From Acanthosepion esculentum (taxonomy: Eukaryota > Mollusca > Cephalopoda > Sepiida > Sepiidae): a DNA stretch of 64,000 bases. Below, in pieces: positions 33,878 to 40,165 of this stretch (the first letter of the stretch is position 1; each line of letters opens with the position of its first letter). The position numbers and the translations under genes are program-made. The stretch covers positions 69,463,342 to 69,527,341 of the forward strand of contig OZ038488.1 of the NCBI GenBank assembly GCA_964036315.1, read 5' to 3'. The notes below the pieces were generated by a model. That model was not told the DNA's origin, did not search any database, and saw only the letters and a program-made list of their open reading frames with translations.

Positions 33878-36617
33878 CTCTGTTGCTCTGTTTATGGTAG
33901 GAAGTGCTTGAATAATATAAGTGACTAAATTTGCTGACTGGTTGATTATTAAGGAAGAAGTAAAAGGAAAGTAGTTTAGGTCATTGACAATGGCAGATGT
34001 TTTCACTTTACCTACAAGATTTGAACACACCAATACCCTCCCACCCCAAGTGCATGTTTCTGTATGAGTCAGAATCAATCTAATACTTATATCACTAATG
34101 AATCTTTCTAACTCCAGGGGAAAAAGGCAGAAGTCAGAGGGAAGGGAATTTGGTGAATACCCACTACTCTTATAGGGTGAAAATTCAGCTACTTACAATG
34201 TAAAAATCATATACTGAAGACACATGTTGAAATAAATAGGATCTTGTCATCTCTGGTAGACAGGTTTTTCCACTCAGGATCTTATGATACAGATTCAAAA
34301 GATTAAATTGATTAATTTTATTTATATTAAAAGAAAATAATTATTATTACTGTTATTAAGTTGTAAGCAGCAACATAATGTTCAGTTGAACAAAACTGGC
34401 TACTTTACATCTGAGTTAGGCTTCAAGAAGAGCATTCGGCCTTGTAAAACCTTGCCTCAAATAATTATGACAAATCCTTTTTCAGGCAGGACCCATCTTG
34501 CTTTGCTGATCTTGCGTCAACAAAAAACATGGCTATGTATATATGTATTGTTTAGTGGTGATGATCCTCCAAATTTTCGCCCATTTCTCAGTAATCCCTT
34601 TAAGTCATTAGTGCTACTTACTTCCATAGGAGGATTGGCATTATGTATATTTCTCTTTGTAAATTCACTATTAGGTTATGAATTTACTTGATTACAACCA
34701 TAATGTTTCTGCCTTCTTTTTAATGATACTATTGCTCTAACACTTATAAAGTGATATCACTAACAATTTGCTTGGCAAAGAATTTGGGTTGGTGAGTCAA
34801 GGAATTTCCACCTATACAACCACTTATGTCCTTAGGTTAACGTGTGCATATCTGTTTGCATTTTTGCATGTGTATCTGCATAAATTTATACATGCACATG
34901 AATGTGTACATGAGCTGGAATATTGAGTAGGCTTTGTTAGATAAGACAGATCTTCAGAGAAACTTAAAAACCTGATTAGATGCTTAAGTTTTTCCTCACA
35001 GCAAGGATCTTCAAGAAAACTTCTCCTTGACTGAAATTAAGAAAAATGATGCATATATCGTAACAGCTAAATGATGGTTGCCAACAGATTGAATAAATTC
35101 TTGCTTTTGAACTTATTAACAATAGCAAAATTTTTGCTGTTATTTTACCAGAGCTCATATTGCAATTTTCATTATTATTGCTTTTCTCGGGCACTCCTTA
35201 TTATTGGTTCCCATATTATATTCATTTCTGTGCTTGGTCGGCTCAGTGATAACAGCAAAAATTGCAATATGAGCACTTTAAAAAAATGATTGCTGAAGAC
35301 ATTAGGTTTATAATACCCAGAAATTCATACACAGATGTCCTCAAGGACACATGGTACAGTGGATAAAGAGTGGGAGTTCAATACCTGGTTAAAGCAGTGG
35401 AGAACTTGGAGAGGGGAATTAACAGAAGATAACTGACATCCATTAGACATGGCACGTGGAACTAGAAGTCTACCCCAGCGAGCAAAATAAAGGGTTCAGT
35501 TTGAGATTCCAATCACCTGAAGAAGGCCAGAGCGTACAATGGCCGAAACATTGTGATAAATATGTCAACAAAGATGAGGATGATAGTCCGAACAATGTAA
35601 ATAATGATTCATCTTTGTTGTATGGTCAAATATAATGGAATTAAAACTGAAACTGATATTTTCACAACCTTATGGATAGATTGTTTACACTCTATATAGA
35701 GTGCAATGCTTTTTGCTCGGGTAGAATTATTAAAAACAGTGGGCTGAAACATTTGGAAATCCAAGAGTGATTATTTAGATGAGGATGATCAGATAAATTA
35801 GCATATGCTAATTTCTGCTTGAATTTCTGGGATGAGACACTATCAGTATTTACACTATTTACATTTGGACTGTTGATCTCATTTTTGTTGCTGTTATCAC
35901 AACGTTTCAGCCATTGTGCCCTTCAGCCTTCATCAAATGTATATCGATCCTGATAATCTACAGGGAATTCTAAACTGAACCCTTTATTTAATCTATTGAG
36001 TAGACTGTTGTAGTTCCATTACCAACATCTAGGGATATCTTTCCTGGTTCTTCTTTTTAGTACTGCTCAATTATTGGTCGCCTTGTTACCACTGAGTTCA
36101 AGTTCTCCACAGAGAATTGTCCTATAGCCTTTGTGGATTAAAGTATTGGTACGTGAATTTGGTGACATTAATTGTGAGTCCAATCACTAGGCCAGGCAGT
36201 GTATAGTCTTACTCATTGTAAACAGGATGAGCAATAATTATGTCAGAGTATGTACATGGGCAGGTTAAACATTGAGAGCTGATATTTACCAGGCAGGTTG
36301 AATGCTAAAGGGTTGAATAAAGGGTTCAGTTCAGAATTCCCAATAGTGTAAGCCAAAATGTCATAACATCGACAAAGAGGAGGACAATAGTCCTAATGTA
36401 AAGCTAAATAACATGTCAGCTGCTCAGTAAAAATCTTTAAACAAACTTGAATTTATTCAAATATAAAGCAGAATCAGAGAAGGAGAAAAGAGAAATATAA
36501 AAATACTCATGGTGAGAGTGAAATGTTTAAAGACAACTCACCTTCCAAAATGTGCTGATTTACAAGTGATTCTCTGTCTGGCCGATGCTGTATTTTGTGC
36601 CGTAGAAGATCACCAGT
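1217..36617 (-). CDS. MRTF: Myocardin-related transcription factor (MRTF/MKL), 5'-partial, six exons
   Basis: MRTFs are actin-regulated coactivators of SRF. G-actin binds the RPEL motifs and keeps the protein cytoplasmic; when G-actin falls it enters the nucleus and drives cytoskeletal and muscle genes. Exons read on the minus strand: 36617-36542, 30985-30824, 14305-11737, 10258-10060, 5253-5088, 1977-1217. They total 3,933 nt, exactly 1,311 codons including TGA, and all five split or phase-0 junctions agree. Order in the recovered protein (residue 1 = first residue of the RPEL2 exon): RPEL2 about 3-26, RPEL3 about 45-68, acidic ALSP segment about 105-116, basic region about 204-226, SAP 429-463, Q-rich coiled coil about 626-687, Ser-Pro repeats 688-786, polyQ 864-889, PPxY 987-990, MDDVLEILI at 1046, acidic C-terminus to 1310. 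This order matches vertebrate MRTF-A/B. RPEL1 and the start are missing. Vertebrate paralogue identity (A or B) should not be assigned. Confidence 0.95.
2134..2230 (+). repeat. Family-A SINE-like repeat, 3' core only
   Basis: Reads CTTGAAGAAGGTCAGAATGT, then AACAGCCAAAATTTTGTGAA, then ATGAGGATAACAGTTCGAAC and ATTGTAAATAAGG. The same order occurs at 35510..35612 and in other copies, with moderate divergence. Confidence 0.7.
3395..3472. repeat. TA microsatellite, about 78 bp
   Basis: Uninterrupted AT dinucleotides running into a short ATCT stretch. The longest TA run in the window. Confidence 0.95.
4040..4415 (+). repeat. Two family-B interspersed repeats in tandem
   Basis: 4050..4135 and 4240..4330 both carry CTCC..CCCAGTCTTTTGAA.AGGAGTAGAAGTTTAT and then GATTGGGTTT. 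The second copy continues with AGTAGCCCGTTGCACCTTAG and GGCATTATCACCTTGCTTGG. Other copies are at 30105, 41262, 48655, 56305 and, reversed, 61140. Confidence 0.75.
5088..5253 (-). CDS. MRTF: MRTF exon with MDDVLEILI segment
   Basis: 166 nt; acceptor ctcttttag, donor GGAG|gtttgt. It encodes 55 residues starting GPLFVTMQDGG and ending MDDVLEILIRNG, plus one base. Joined to the next exon the reading is ILIRNGELPPSAAQEPPP, matching the vertebrate DILIQSGE-type segment. The donor departs from the usual gtaagt/gtgagt. If the intron were retained, translation would continue 22 residues and stop at 5023. Confidence 0.92.
5302..5368. repeat. 20-bp direct repeat with CCAAT plus CRE-like core
   Basis: AAGAACCAATGACGTAAAAT occurs at 5302..5321 and exactly again at 5349..5368, separated by 27 bp. 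Each copy holds CCAAT next to TGACGTAA (a CREB/ATF or C/EBP type half-site). It lies about 50 bp outside the exon at 5088..5253. Whether it is regulatory or a chance local duplication is open. Confidence 0.6.
6960..7745 (+). pseudogene. Decayed mariner-family (DD37D) transposon
   Basis: The plus strand first gives a degenerate N-terminal helix-turn-helix part (MTQFSLQEIWKWHAVLFSIP; then RTVQRIHKELGEPNGDYK). It jumps by internal deletion into VFGVITSHGDIMPPFNFPPG and GRPYV-stop-QQDSASCH, then SPDCKPLD-stop-YVWG. The last two Asp of the catalytic triad (QQD and PLD) are 37 residues apart, a DD37D spacing. The first Asp is lost in the deletion. TGA (7323-7325) and TAA (7449-7451) stops plus a frameshift after VEQ break the frame; the final part AFTNLNKETVQKSFRRFQSH is read in another frame. 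The 3' tail (TTTACTCTTTAGTATTTCAA) matches the copy at 26630. Confidence 0.85.
10060..10258 (-). CDS. MRTF: MRTF exon with PPxY motif
   Basis: 199 nt; acceptor is a T-run ending cag, donor ACACAG|gtcagt. The first base completes a Gly codon, then come 66 residues in phase 0. Near the end it reads REPPKYDEAVKNK, equivalent to vertebrate PPGYEEAM. PPKY is a PPxY motif of the kind bound by WW-domain proteins. The rest is Ser/Thr-rich and low in structure. The adjoining exon carries the conserved MDDVLEILI segment that follows PPxY in vertebrate MRTFs, which supports the placement. Confidence 0.93.
10259..11736 (-). other. MRTF intron
   Basis: 1,478 bp, GT-AG. AT-rich; a GT microsatellite lies at about 11530..11551 and A runs near 11245 and 11630. 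A weak tRNA B-box-like GGTTTGATTCCTG is at about 11273. No gene seen. Confidence 0.75.
11737..14305 (-). CDS. MRTF: MRTF large central exon: basic region, Q-rich, SAP, coiled coil, Ser-Pro repeats, polyQ
   Basis: 2,569 nt in one exon (residues 81-935 plus split codons). The acceptor has a long polypyrimidine run ending tttttacag; the donor is CAGG|gtaagt. It opens with EGLIKFQR and the acidic SNSDEALSPTQEE segment, like the vertebrate SSDALSPEQ. A basic stretch (KKPKPKTQPKAKVIKFHEY, about 204-226) corresponds to the SRF-contacting B1 region and is followed by the LLQQQQLFLQWQ Q-rich box. SAP (429-463) starts LEEMKVADLRAELKKR and contains LTVSGSKPQLIERL; SAP domains bind DNA. A Leu/Gln heptad stretch (EELVKQQQKKIEELQRQL onward) is the dimerising coiled coil. 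Lineage-specific expansions sit around these domains: polyPro, polyAla, several polyGln runs and an 11-unit Ser-Pro repeat. The open frame continues past the acceptor into intron, so the Met upstream at 14393 is not a real start. Confidence 0.95.
11877..11954 (-). repeat. CAG/CAA tract coding polyGln in MRTF
   Basis: 26 codons (residues 864-889): six Gln, two Pro, eighteen Gln. CAA and CAG are mixed, which usually slows repeat slippage. The tract follows FNELFNK, the start of a conserved-looking segment. Confidence 0.9.
12186..12482 (-). repeat. In-frame Ser-Pro nonapeptide array, 11 units (27-bp minisatellite in MRTF)
   Basis: 297 nt = 99 residues (688-786). Units follow [Q/H]SP[P/Q/A]Q[V/I][M/L][T/N]V: for example QSPPQVMSV, QSPAQVMNV, QSPAQVMTV, HSPPQVMTM, HSPQQILNV, QSPQQILNV. 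Ten of the eleven units keep a nine-residue spacing or differ by one; one unit has 8 residues and one has 10. Two adjacent 27-bp units near 12275..12330 are almost identical in DNA, suggesting recent duplication. Each unit has one Ser-Pro pair, a minimal proline-directed kinase site. The array lies between the coiled coil and the polyQ tract. Confidence 0.9.
13308..13331 (-). repeat. Pure CAG run (8 copies) coding polyGln in MRTF
   Basis: Eight uninterrupted CTG on the plus strand, read as eight Gln (QLQ8HVV) just before the SAP domain. Further CAG runs lie at about 13433..13452 (Gln/His tract) and a GCN run at about 13685..13710 codes polyAla. All are in frame. Confidence 0.88.
13459..13510 (-). 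repeat. Polyproline tract in MRTF
   Basis: Plus strand GGTGGCGGAGGGGGCGG-type sequence codes about 15 prolines followed by LSQL and a Gln/His tract. Poly-Pro of this kind can bind profilin, SH3 or WW proteins; that role is inference only. Confidence 0.85.
14671..15112. repeat. 440-bp foldback made of two inverted family-A copies
   Basis: Left arm (14671..about 14880) is family A in minus orientation; right arm (about 14915..15112) is the same in plus orientation. Matching pairs include CTAGTTCTTTATTTAGTA with TACTAAATAAAGAACTAGT, CCCTCCAGC with GACTGGAGG, and TTATTTACCTGC with GCAGGTAATAATAA. A centre of about 35 bp (CAGTGGAAACACTG) is itself a small palindrome. Arms are imperfect, about 80 percent by eye. 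The element starts 366 bp outside the large coding exon. Confidence 0.85.
15429..15528. repeat. 100-bp near-palindrome (foldback)
   Basis: Left ATATTTGAATTCAACAATCT and right AATTGTTGAATTCAAATAT pair. The inner GATCTTTCCCTAAATTTATT pairs with AATAGATTTAGAGAAAGATC. Arms are about 44 bp with few mismatches around a 12-bp loop. Typical of a very short MITE or foldback element. Confidence 0.85.
17756..17789. repeat. TA microsatellite
   Basis: TA dinucleotides followed by a short TGTG/TATG stretch. Confidence 0.9.
18569..18612. repeat. Perfect 17-bp hairpin
   Basis: AAAGTTCAAGTGACTTA (18569..18585) is exactly mirrored as TAAGTCACTTGAACTTT (18596..18612) with a 10-base loop. Stands alone in A-rich DNA. 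Confidence 0.9.
22781..22804. repeat. CA microsatellite
   Basis: About 12 CA units followed by TATATA. Confidence 0.9.
23630..23765 (+). repeat. tRNA-derived SINE-like repeat
   Basis: Contains TTGGTAGCTCAGTGGCTA, a clear tRNA A-box region, and about 30 bases later GGTTTATATTTCAATTCCTG, a degenerate B box. A short AT-rich body follows. It is not an intact tRNA: stems do not close. Confidence 0.55.
24950..25480. repeat. 530-bp purine-rich tract with TG microsatellite
   Basis: The plus strand is largely A/G (GAGAGAGACT, GGGAGCAGGAGAAA, GAGGGAGAAAGATAAGGAG) for over 500 bp, broken by a TG run at 25114..25138. Open frames on the minus strand here are only Ser/Leu/Phe-rich consequences of the pyrimidine bias. 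Confidence 0.75.
26185..26385 (+). repeat. Composite SINE copy (tRNA part and tail), plus strand
   Basis: GAGTAATGGATTATGGCTTG (tRNA-like) then CCATTGGGAAAGGTATGAAT and CCAGCTATGGGTAAATAG. The last parts are the reverse complement of the tail in the copies at 27005 and 45985. No 5S part seen here. Confidence 0.6.
26630..26955 (+). pseudogene. 5'-truncated mariner (DD37D family) remnant
   Basis: Reads DCNPLNYYVWGEVERETNKT, then TCNTKNGLKARIIAAFINLN, then CRRFQSYREAVVETNDSF and a stop, followed by the same 3' tail as the copy at 6960..7745. The position that holds the third catalytic Asp is Asn here (PLNYY). Everything upstream is missing. Confidence 0.85.
27005..27330 (-). repeat. 5S rRNA/tRNA composite SINE, best copy
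   Basis: On the minus strand the order is 5S-like head, tRNA-like part, tail. The 5S part (about 27216..27291) reads GATCCCCGAAGTTAAGCAAT, GTCAGTACGTAGATAGC and AATACCAGGTGCTGTAAGCT, matching the internal promoter and 3' end of 5S rRNA. The tRNA-like part follows: TGGTGTAATGGATAATGGCT (A box) and TGTTTCAATCTGC (B box). The tail includes AGTATGAATTCACTTCTCCC. It is a dispersed copy, not a functional 5S gene, since the 5S stems are disrupted. Confidence 0.75.
27415..27453. repeat. ATT then AGT trinucleotide microsatellite
   Basis: About five ATT units switching directly to about eight TAG units. Confidence 0.9.
29197..29372. repeat. Diverged tandem duplication, unit about 90 bp
   Basis: 29197..29290 and 29291..29372 share the order ATATTTATTAT, TACC, TTTTATAAA, GAAAATAAAT, TTTATT, TTTAATAAAAAA-like in AT-rich DNA. 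Similarity is moderate. Confidence 0.6.
30105..30350 (+). repeat. Family-B interspersed repeat
   Basis: TTCTAATAGTTTTTTGTTTT, CACCATCTTCTGTTTTCCTG, AGTAACCCCTTGTGTCTTAG, GGCATTATCGCCTTCCTTGG. Same order as the long copy at 56305..56740. Ends in an A run. Confidence 0.75.
30824..30985 (-). CDS. MRTF: MRTF exon with RPEL motif 3 and basic linker
   Basis: 162 nt; acceptor cttacag, donor AAAG|gtgagg. Two bases complete the previous Asp codon, 53 full codons follow, and one base is left over. The linker DRQRQLKRARLADGL has the basic cluster that in vertebrate MRTFs forms part of the bipartite nuclear import signal lying between and within RPEL motifs. The RPEL core is canonical (RPGPLEL, then VQGNIL) and very close to the vertebrate RPEL3 (RPGPMEL, VEKNIL). 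The exon ends in EELAEAIK, as expected before the acidic ALSP region. Confidence 0.95.
31190..31515. repeat. Family-C interspersed repeat
   Basis: Shares GATCA...CGGCTTCCTTT, TGGTTTCCTGTTG, and AGTCTAGAGAG blocks with 47520..48060. An internal palindrome CATCTCTCCACCC..GGGTGGAGAGATG lies at about 31361..31395. The end (GGAATTTGAACTTGACTC) looks like a tRNA B-box region. Confidence 0.6.
32620..32830 (+). repeat. tRNA-derived SINE
   Basis: GCGTGAATAGCCTAGTAGTC forms an A-box-like region and CAGGTTTTGGTCCCGGCTT the B-box region, about 70 bases in all. Then a body with ACTGATGAGCTGTGAAACAG. Not a functional tRNA. Confidence 0.6.
32962..33190 (+). repeat. tRNA-derived SINE (second, different)
   Basis: GGCACGTCGGCTGAGTGGTT (A box, Ser/Leu-like) and CCAGGTTTGAATCTCATGTT (B box). 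The body ends AGCTTTGTGAGTGAAATTGG then TAGGTGGAACTATTCTGGAA, which recalls SINE bodies common in cephalopod genomes. Confidence 0.65.
33500..33610 (+). repeat. Family-B head fragment
   Basis: GATGTGGGTGATCATGGCTC then TCCACAACTTCCTGCCCTTT, nearly the same as the start of the copy at 56305. Confidence 0.65.
33836..33872. repeat. TA microsatellite
   Basis: Uninterrupted TA dinucleotides, 37 bp. Confidence 0.9.
34340..34520 (+). repeat. Probable SINE fragment
   Basis: TTAGGCTTCAAGAAGAGCAT, TCGGCCTTGTAAAACCTTGC. The order (gcat, ccgg, tgtaaaaccttgcc) resembles a SINE body motif I associate with cephalopods. The open frame through it has no recognisable protein. Confidence 0.4.
35153..35274. 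repeat. Small terminal-inverted-repeat element
   Basis: GCTCATATTGCAATTTT at 35153 is mirrored by AAAATTGCAATATGAGC ending at 35274. Arms continue with weaker pairing for about 40 bases. 122 bp in all. Confidence 0.65.
35345..35612 (+). repeat. Family-A SINE, longest copy with tRNA-like head
   Basis: Head: ATGGTACAGTGGATAAAGAG and GGGAGTTCAATACCTGG (tRNA A/B-box like). Body: AAATAAAGGGTTCAGTTTGA. Core: ACCTGAAGAAGGCCAGAGCG, AATGGCCGAAACATTGTGAT, GATGAGGATGATAGTCCGAA, then CAATGTAAATAATGA. Confidence 0.7.
35845..36150 (-). repeat. Family-A SINE, reversed copy
   Basis: Minus strand carries AATAAAGGGTTCAGTTTAGA, TTTGATGAAGGCTGAAGGGC, ATGGCTGAAACGTTGTGATA, AACAAAAATGAGATCAACAG. Its upstream part (CTAGATGTTGGTAATGG, ACTAAAAAGAAGAACCAGG) matches the arms of the 14671..15112 foldback. 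Confidence 0.7.
36300..36410 (+). repeat. Family-A SINE fragment
   Basis: GAATAAAGGGTTCAGTTCAG then AGCCAAAATGTCATAACATC, GACAATAGTCCTAATGTAAA. With the two preceding copies it forms a cluster just inside the RPEL2 exon border. Confidence 0.65.
36542..36617 (-). CDS. MRTF: MRTF exon with RPEL motif 2 (most 5' exon seen)
   Basis: 76 nt, phase 0 in, one base out. The acceptor on the minus strand is tctcttgcag and the donor is GAAG|gtgagt. It encodes TGDLLRHKIQHRPDRESLV followed by NQHILE, which aligns with the second actin-binding RPEL motif of MRTFs (vertebrate form ends in HILEE). The strict RPxxxEL pattern is altered: the core reads RPDRESL, with Ser where Glu is usual and Glu one place earlier. 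The next exon supplies AT to complete GAT (Asp). Phase 0 at the left border implies an upstream exon carrying the FHEQR-type linker and RPEL1, which I could not find. Confidence 0.93.
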
Positions 36618-39128
36618 CTGCAAGAGACAAACAAAACTGAATTTACTCTCTTTTCTTAATTTATTTATGAAAAACTTTAAACAAAAGTAAAACATTAAAC
36701 AAGTACTTTCCTTCAACAAAATCTTTGAAAAATCAACACTATCCCACAATAGTTCTTACATTTTGTATATGAAATGTATTTGCAAACATAACTATTATTG
36801 AACAAAAATAGTATAAGCCAGCTATTTTCTCATGTATATGTTATTCAAATCTGACAGTGCCTACAATGCTTTCATATTATGATTGAGAGGCCATATAAAA
36901 AAACATGAGCCCTAGAATTACAGAGGGTACTCAAATGAGTTTTGCTAAGCAGCAGTCTCCAACAAAAATCCCCTTGTAAACAAAAAACAAAACAACAACA
37001 AAAGCTTCTTAAAGATTGAAAAGTTCTAGTTTTTATCCTGATACTCAACATACATCCAACTTAATCAGAATCTAATATTTCTCAATGATGATTTACTCAT
37101 CCCTCATCAAAGTATTCAATAAATCATTAATTACAAATAACAGCTAATGACAGTTTTACAAAGTTTAAACCTCAAGAAAAAATTCACATTCTATTGCAGA
37201 TGTTTAAATTAGGAAAACAATATATACTTTTAAATAATTTTCTAAACAGTTTATCAAGTATATTTATAAAGACTATTTCACTTCAATAGACCAGACACTT
37301 GAGTCTTGGATGTTATTTAAGCAGATGTGACTGGAGACATCTAGTAAATATATTTGACAGCACTTTCCAGTGTCATATGTTAAATATTTGATCCAAAATA
37401 AGCATTACAATTTGCATCAACTTTAGAAATTATCCATCCAGTCTCCTGAATCATCATCACTTTTACTTATATTTTAATTTAATGACTCAACATTTGACTT
37501 TAAAAGAAAGAAAAAAAAACCCAAAAAAAAAACCAACTGCACAGCAGTTCCTATAATATAAACAAGAAATATAAATCTTCCTTGCTCATGAATATTTTTT
37601 GAGTTCTTTCATCTGTTCTTTGCTATTCAGATGATCACAAGCAAGAGATTGTAATGTTGAAAAGCACTAGTTTACTAATGATTAAAGTTCAGCAATATCA
37701 AACCAGATCAGTACTTAGATGAGTGACCAATTAGGAACACTAGTTACTGTAAGCAACTTGTGAACAGGCTTCAGATTAAGCAAACTTCAGTAAATAAATA
37801 ATTTTTTAAAAAGAATATTTCTTCTTTTTGTCATGAAATTAGGGAACTTCAGAGATGTGCAACCATGAAGTACCCTGGCAAAACACATACTTCTATAATG
37901 TGTCACTGTGAAAGCCAAAACAAATTTTCAAAAATATAGTCAACATTTCAACTATGATATGCCTTTTGGTAATCATGCCAAGGATCTTAGTAACCTATAC
38001 TCTAATTCTGGATAATGATAAGAACAAATGTATTTTTGAAAATAAATATAACCCTCTCTTGTACAAATATTAACCACAAAAGCAGTTAAGACAATAGAAG
38101 CCATATATTTATCATGATATACAGATTTTTATTTCATTTATAAATATTGCACATGACTTGGTCAAGAATTTGCTTAAGCGAAACGAGAAAGAACCCACAT
38201 ATCATTCATACTAACAATGGCCACACATTAAAGCGAAATCCAATCCAAAACCAAATTCATGTTTTACAACTGTATTCAGATCAGTCTACCAAACAACAAG
38301 TACAAACCACTGAAGCAAAAAAGGAAGGAAGGAAAGCACCTGTGCATAAGTTTGTGGATATAAGAAGAGAGAGAAGAAAAAAAATAGGCATTTTCAAATC
38401 TGGAAGTTAGCCATCATATGTTGTGATCTGACATAGGAAATGGGTTAACAGTGAAGAATATCTTGGCATGAAGCAGTACTTGAAAGTAACCAGAAACTGT
38501 GTCTTTTTCAGATGGGAAAGAATTAGACTGGCAGAAAAGAGCACTGCTATGTCATAGTAACCCCAACATTCCAGCCAAAATTAAACCCCAAATACAAATA
38601 ATTCCAAATAATTGTCTCACATTTTGTTTTGTTTTTTCATGGATGCTGCACCTATGAATCCAAAGCTATAAGTTTCCAACAACTAATATGCAAAAGTAAG
38701 CCAAGAAATTACAAATATTTCATTTTGCTGTAATAATGCTCAAATCAAAAATTATTATATCCCAATGTGCAAAATATTGTTGCAAGAAAGAAACTTTTTA
38801 TACTTGTGGTAGCATACCTACAGACGATAATGAGCATGTTCCGATTCACATAAATACAATAGTAAATACTGTATGTTAGTCTAGAGTTGGAGATTCATTG
38901 TGGAATTCACTTGACTCCCTTCTAGCAGTTGACTACTACTTCTATGCACCACTGGCAAATCTTATATGTGTTGTTCTTATCCTAAATATTATCGTTCATT
39001 ACCAAGCTTTGTGTGATTATTCTATTTAGTAACCTTCTCTAGGTTACAACATATACAAAATGCACTCAGTTGCATAACTTGCTCAAAAATCACCAACATA
39101 AATAACATGATTTTCTTCATTTGTCTGT

Positions 39129-39130
<2 letters not shown>

Positions 39131-39172
<42 letters not shown>
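39131..39172. repeat. TA microsatellite
   Basis: 42 bp of AT dinucleotides, about 70 bp left of a retrotransposon remnant. Confidence 0.9.
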
Positions 39173-39174
<2 letters not shown>

Positions 39175-39239
39175 CTTCTTCGATCAACATACAATCTTCT
39201 ACCTAATGAGACAAACCTCAAAATGTAGGGATACAAAGA

Positions 39240-40165
39240 TACAGATCTCTGTTTTTTGTGTAAAAAAAAAGACCGAGGTACTTTCTGCTTGTCCACTATC
39301 GCTACAGATGTACACGTGGCGACACAACAAGGTATTAGAGCTGATCAGGGATCTAATAATAACACAATGTGAGAAGGCAAACCAACGGCTTGTGGCAGCC
39401 AAGGAAGCTAGGATCGAGTTCCATAAGGAGGGTGAATGCCCTGCAAAGAAAAAACAAACAGCCCCCAATATGAAGCTGCTGAGTGGTGCCATTGATTGGA
39501 AGGTTTCAGTGGATCTAATGACATCCTTAAATTTTCCAATACACATCCCACAGACAAGTGTCCTGACATCGTGTTATGGTCCAACTCAAAAAAGACTGTC
39601 TTCCTAACAGAGTTAACAGTCCCCTGGGAAGAGAACAGTGTGGAGGCGCACAAACTAAAGAAAAATCGATACGAGTCACTGTGTGCCAAATGTGTGGAAA
39701 ATGGTTGGACGTGTTATATGATGCCTATTGAGATTGGGTGTCATGGGTTTCTGGGACATTCGGTCATTTCCTTCTTTTCAAAAATAGGCATCACTGGCCG
39801 TTGGTTGAAGAGCGTTTCGCATAACATTCAAAAAACAGTTCAGCATGCGTCAGGTTGGATTTGGTCGAGATCAAAACAAGCCAATAAAATGCACGCAACA
39901 TCACGACCTAACATGCGCGAGTGAAATATTTGCGTGGTCGTCTATAACGATTTTTACGAGCGCGTGTTCAGGAACTTTCATTACAGATAGAAGCTGCAAC
40001 GAGGAACAATCGTTTATTTATTTCATTACAAGAATTTACAAATAGGAACGATTAATTAGCTTATCTTCATACCCTGCCTGGTGGTAAATGCTGCTGATGG
40101 CGCTAGGGGTGGCGGTCTCACCATAGCCACCGAAACTGTGATATCACCCCTGGTCGGCGGCTGAT
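39240..40165 (+). pseudogene. Non-LTR retrotransposon C-terminal (PD-ELT nuclease-like) remnant
   Basis: First frame: LSACPLSLQMYTWRHNKVLE, PAKKKQTAPN, LLSGAIDWKVSVDLMTSLNF, PIHIPQTS. Second frame: PDIVLWSNSKKTVFLTELTV, PWEENSVEAHKLKKNRYESL, VENGWTCYMMPIEIGCHGF. I recognise this as the region downstream of reverse transcriptase in a widespread metazoan retroelement group. PD...ELT resembles a PD-(D/E)xK nuclease motif, which is inference. A frameshift lies between about 39555 and 39570. After the second frame ends at 39924 there is a GC-richer 3' tail (GGCGGTCTCACCATAGCC). Base composition is clearly less AT-rich than its surroundings. Confidence 0.75.

Larger units (their letters stand above)
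30986..36541 (-). other. MRTF intron between RPEL2 and RPEL3 exons
   Basis: 5,556 bp, GT-AG. Largely made of SINE-like repeats (families A, B head and C, plus two tRNA-derived elements), a TA microsatellite and a small inverted-repeat element. No coding sequence seen. Confidence 0.8.

Noticed and set aside
34386..34691. 101-residue plus-strand frame with a hydrophobic end
   Set aside because: It overlaps a SINE-like body; the hydrophobic segment is what AT-rich DNA commonly gives.
37570..37610. Minus-strand IHEQGR near 37585 as the missing FHEQR linker exon before RPEL2
   Set aside because: The flanking residues do not match (no LERA or KSPAAF), and there is no suitable splice pair.
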